Positions 63,373-64,000 of a stretch of DNA of 64,000 bases are shown one piece after another. The first letter of the stretch is position 1, and every line of letters starts with the position of its first letter. The stretch covers positions 1-64,000 of the forward strand of contig NZ_JAUKPO010000022.1 of assembly GCF_030503435.1 (NCBI RefSeq), read 5' to 3'. This stretch comes from Rhodocytophaga aerolata. Its GTDB lineage: Bacteria > Bacteroidota > Bacteroidia > Cytophagales > 172606-1. Below the pieces are notes generated by a model, which made no database searches, was not told the origin of the DNA, and saw only the letters and a list, made by a program, of their open reading frames with translations. The translations under genes were made by a program, and so were the position numbers.

Positions 63373-64000
63373 ATGGAGCAAGCATTTGATTTGATCATTG
63401 AACCAGGCCGTAGCGAAAAGAATTACTGGAAAGACTTATGGCGTTACCGGGAATTGTTTTACATTCTTTCGTGGCGAGATATAAAAGTTCGCTATAAGCA
63501 AACTACCATAGGTGCTGCCTGGAGTATTATTCGCCCATTATTAACCATGCTGATTTTTAGTGTTATTTTCGGTAGAGTAGCCAAATTGCCTACTGAGGGA
63601 AATGCACCTTATATGATCATGGTATTTGCCGCTATGCTGCCCTGGCAATTTTTTGCTAATGCCTTATCTGAAAGCAGTAACAGCCTAATAGGCAATGCTA
63701 ACCTGATATCCAAGGTATATTTTCCCAGGCTGATTGTGCCGGCAAGTTCTGTAATTGTGAGTCTGGTGGACTTTGCTATTTCATTTATTATTCTGCTTGG
63801 TTTATTTGTGGTATATCAGTTTGTTCCTAGTTGGCATATTTTGTTATTACCAGTATTCATTCTGCTTGCCTTCTTTACTGCCTTTGGTACAGGTTTATAC
63901 TTAACTGCTCTAAATGTGAAGTATCGGGACTTTCGGTATATCATTCCTTTTATTGTTCAATTTGGTTTGTATATCTCACCAGTAGGCTTTAGTAGCTCAG
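63373..64000 (+). CDS. ABC-2 type polysaccharide export permease (partial)
   Basis: The ATG at 63373 starts MEQAFDLIIEPGRSEKNYWK; the frame is open to the window edge (209 codons). LFYILSWRDIKVRYKQTTIG, GAAWSIIRPLLTMLIFSVIF and LNVKYRDFRYIIPFIVQFGL are landmarks of Wzm/KpsM/TagG-type permeases. Five membrane helices are visible. An ATP-binding subunit should follow. Its presence means the locus exports at least one polymer by the ABC route in addition to the Wza/Wzc proteins. Confidence 0.92.
   Translation, partial: MEQAFDLIIEPGRSEKNYWKDLWRYRELFYILSWRDIKVRYKQTTIGAAWSIIRPLLTMLIFSVIFGRVAKLPTEGNAPYMIMVFAAMLPWQFFANALSESSNSLIGNANLISKVYFPRLIVPASSVIVSLVDFAISFIILLGLFVVYQFVPSWHILLLPVFILLAFFTAFGTGLYLTALNVKYRDFRYIIPFIVQFGLYISPVGFSSS

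Noticed and set aside
1-64000. CRISPR arrays, tRNA or rRNA genes
   Set aside because: No regularly spaced identical repeats with unique spacers and no cloverleaf-like or rRNA-like sequence was recognised on either strand.

Overview
The window looks like a chromosomal segment of a free-living, probably soil or aquatic, member of the Bacteroidota, order Cytophagales. The evidence is several type IX secretion (T9SS) C-terminal sorting domains, an ECF sigma / FecR / TonB-receptor / DUF4249 set, LytS/LytTR regulation, a UpxY-type antiterminator heading an exopolysaccharide locus, A-rich leaders instead of strong Shine-Dalgarno sites, and TAnnTTTG-type promoter elements. I cannot name the genus. 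No rRNA, tRNA or CRISPR array was seen.

Layout. 0-11 kb: end of one T9SS protein, a 1270-aa kelch/malectin T9SS protein, a GDP-mannose 4,6-dehydratase-like SDR, and a large secreted metzincin protease with duplicated PA14 modules. 12-21 kb: periplasmic oxidation genes (beta-propeller/cytochrome c fusion, diheme cytochrome c, PQQ-type sugar dehydrogenase), a dienelactone-hydrolase-like protein and a haloperoxidase/PAP2-like lipoprotein whose PSGH histidine is replaced. 21.4-27 kb: a compact six-gene amino-sugar and glycan-transfer operon. 27-31 kb: beta-propeller lipoprotein, exported NIF3-like protein, O-methyltransferase. 31.5-41.7 kb: ECF sigma - FecR - STN TonB receptor - DUF4249, then on the opposite strand LytTR regulator, LytS kinase, small periplasmic protein and a second TonB receptor.

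42-46.7 kb is eroded: small lipoproteins, two clear pseudogenes, many hairpin terminators, and two copies of an overlooked 47-aa one-helix membrane protein family that share a leader sequence.

46.9-49.9 kb is the most interesting part. Four consecutive short transcription units, all on the + strand, are separated by four imperfect palindromes of 90-92 bp. Each unit starts with bases complementary to the first bases of the palindrome that ends the same unit, and each ORF starts 27-54 nt after its boundary. This is the geometry of an integron gene-cassette array with attC sites, but with non-canonical cores and no integrase in view. The cassettes carry a DUF6624 lipoprotein, an 86-aa unknown, a DUF433/DUF5615 toxin-antitoxin pair and a PorT-like outer-membrane barrel. 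The array ends exactly against a 5'-truncated umuD remnant; a second umuD remnant and a frameshifted RelE/ParE-type module follow.

51-55.6 kb: OsmC-like protein, a papain/C39-like protease with a ricin-type lectin domain, and an IS3-family element (54268-55560, 3-bp target duplication) whose orfB is broken by two short palindromic insertions. 56-64 kb: exopolysaccharide locus (UpxY/NusG-like, Wza-like, Wzc-like tyrosine kinase, asparagine synthetase, family-4 glycosyltransferase, ABC-2 permease running off the right edge).
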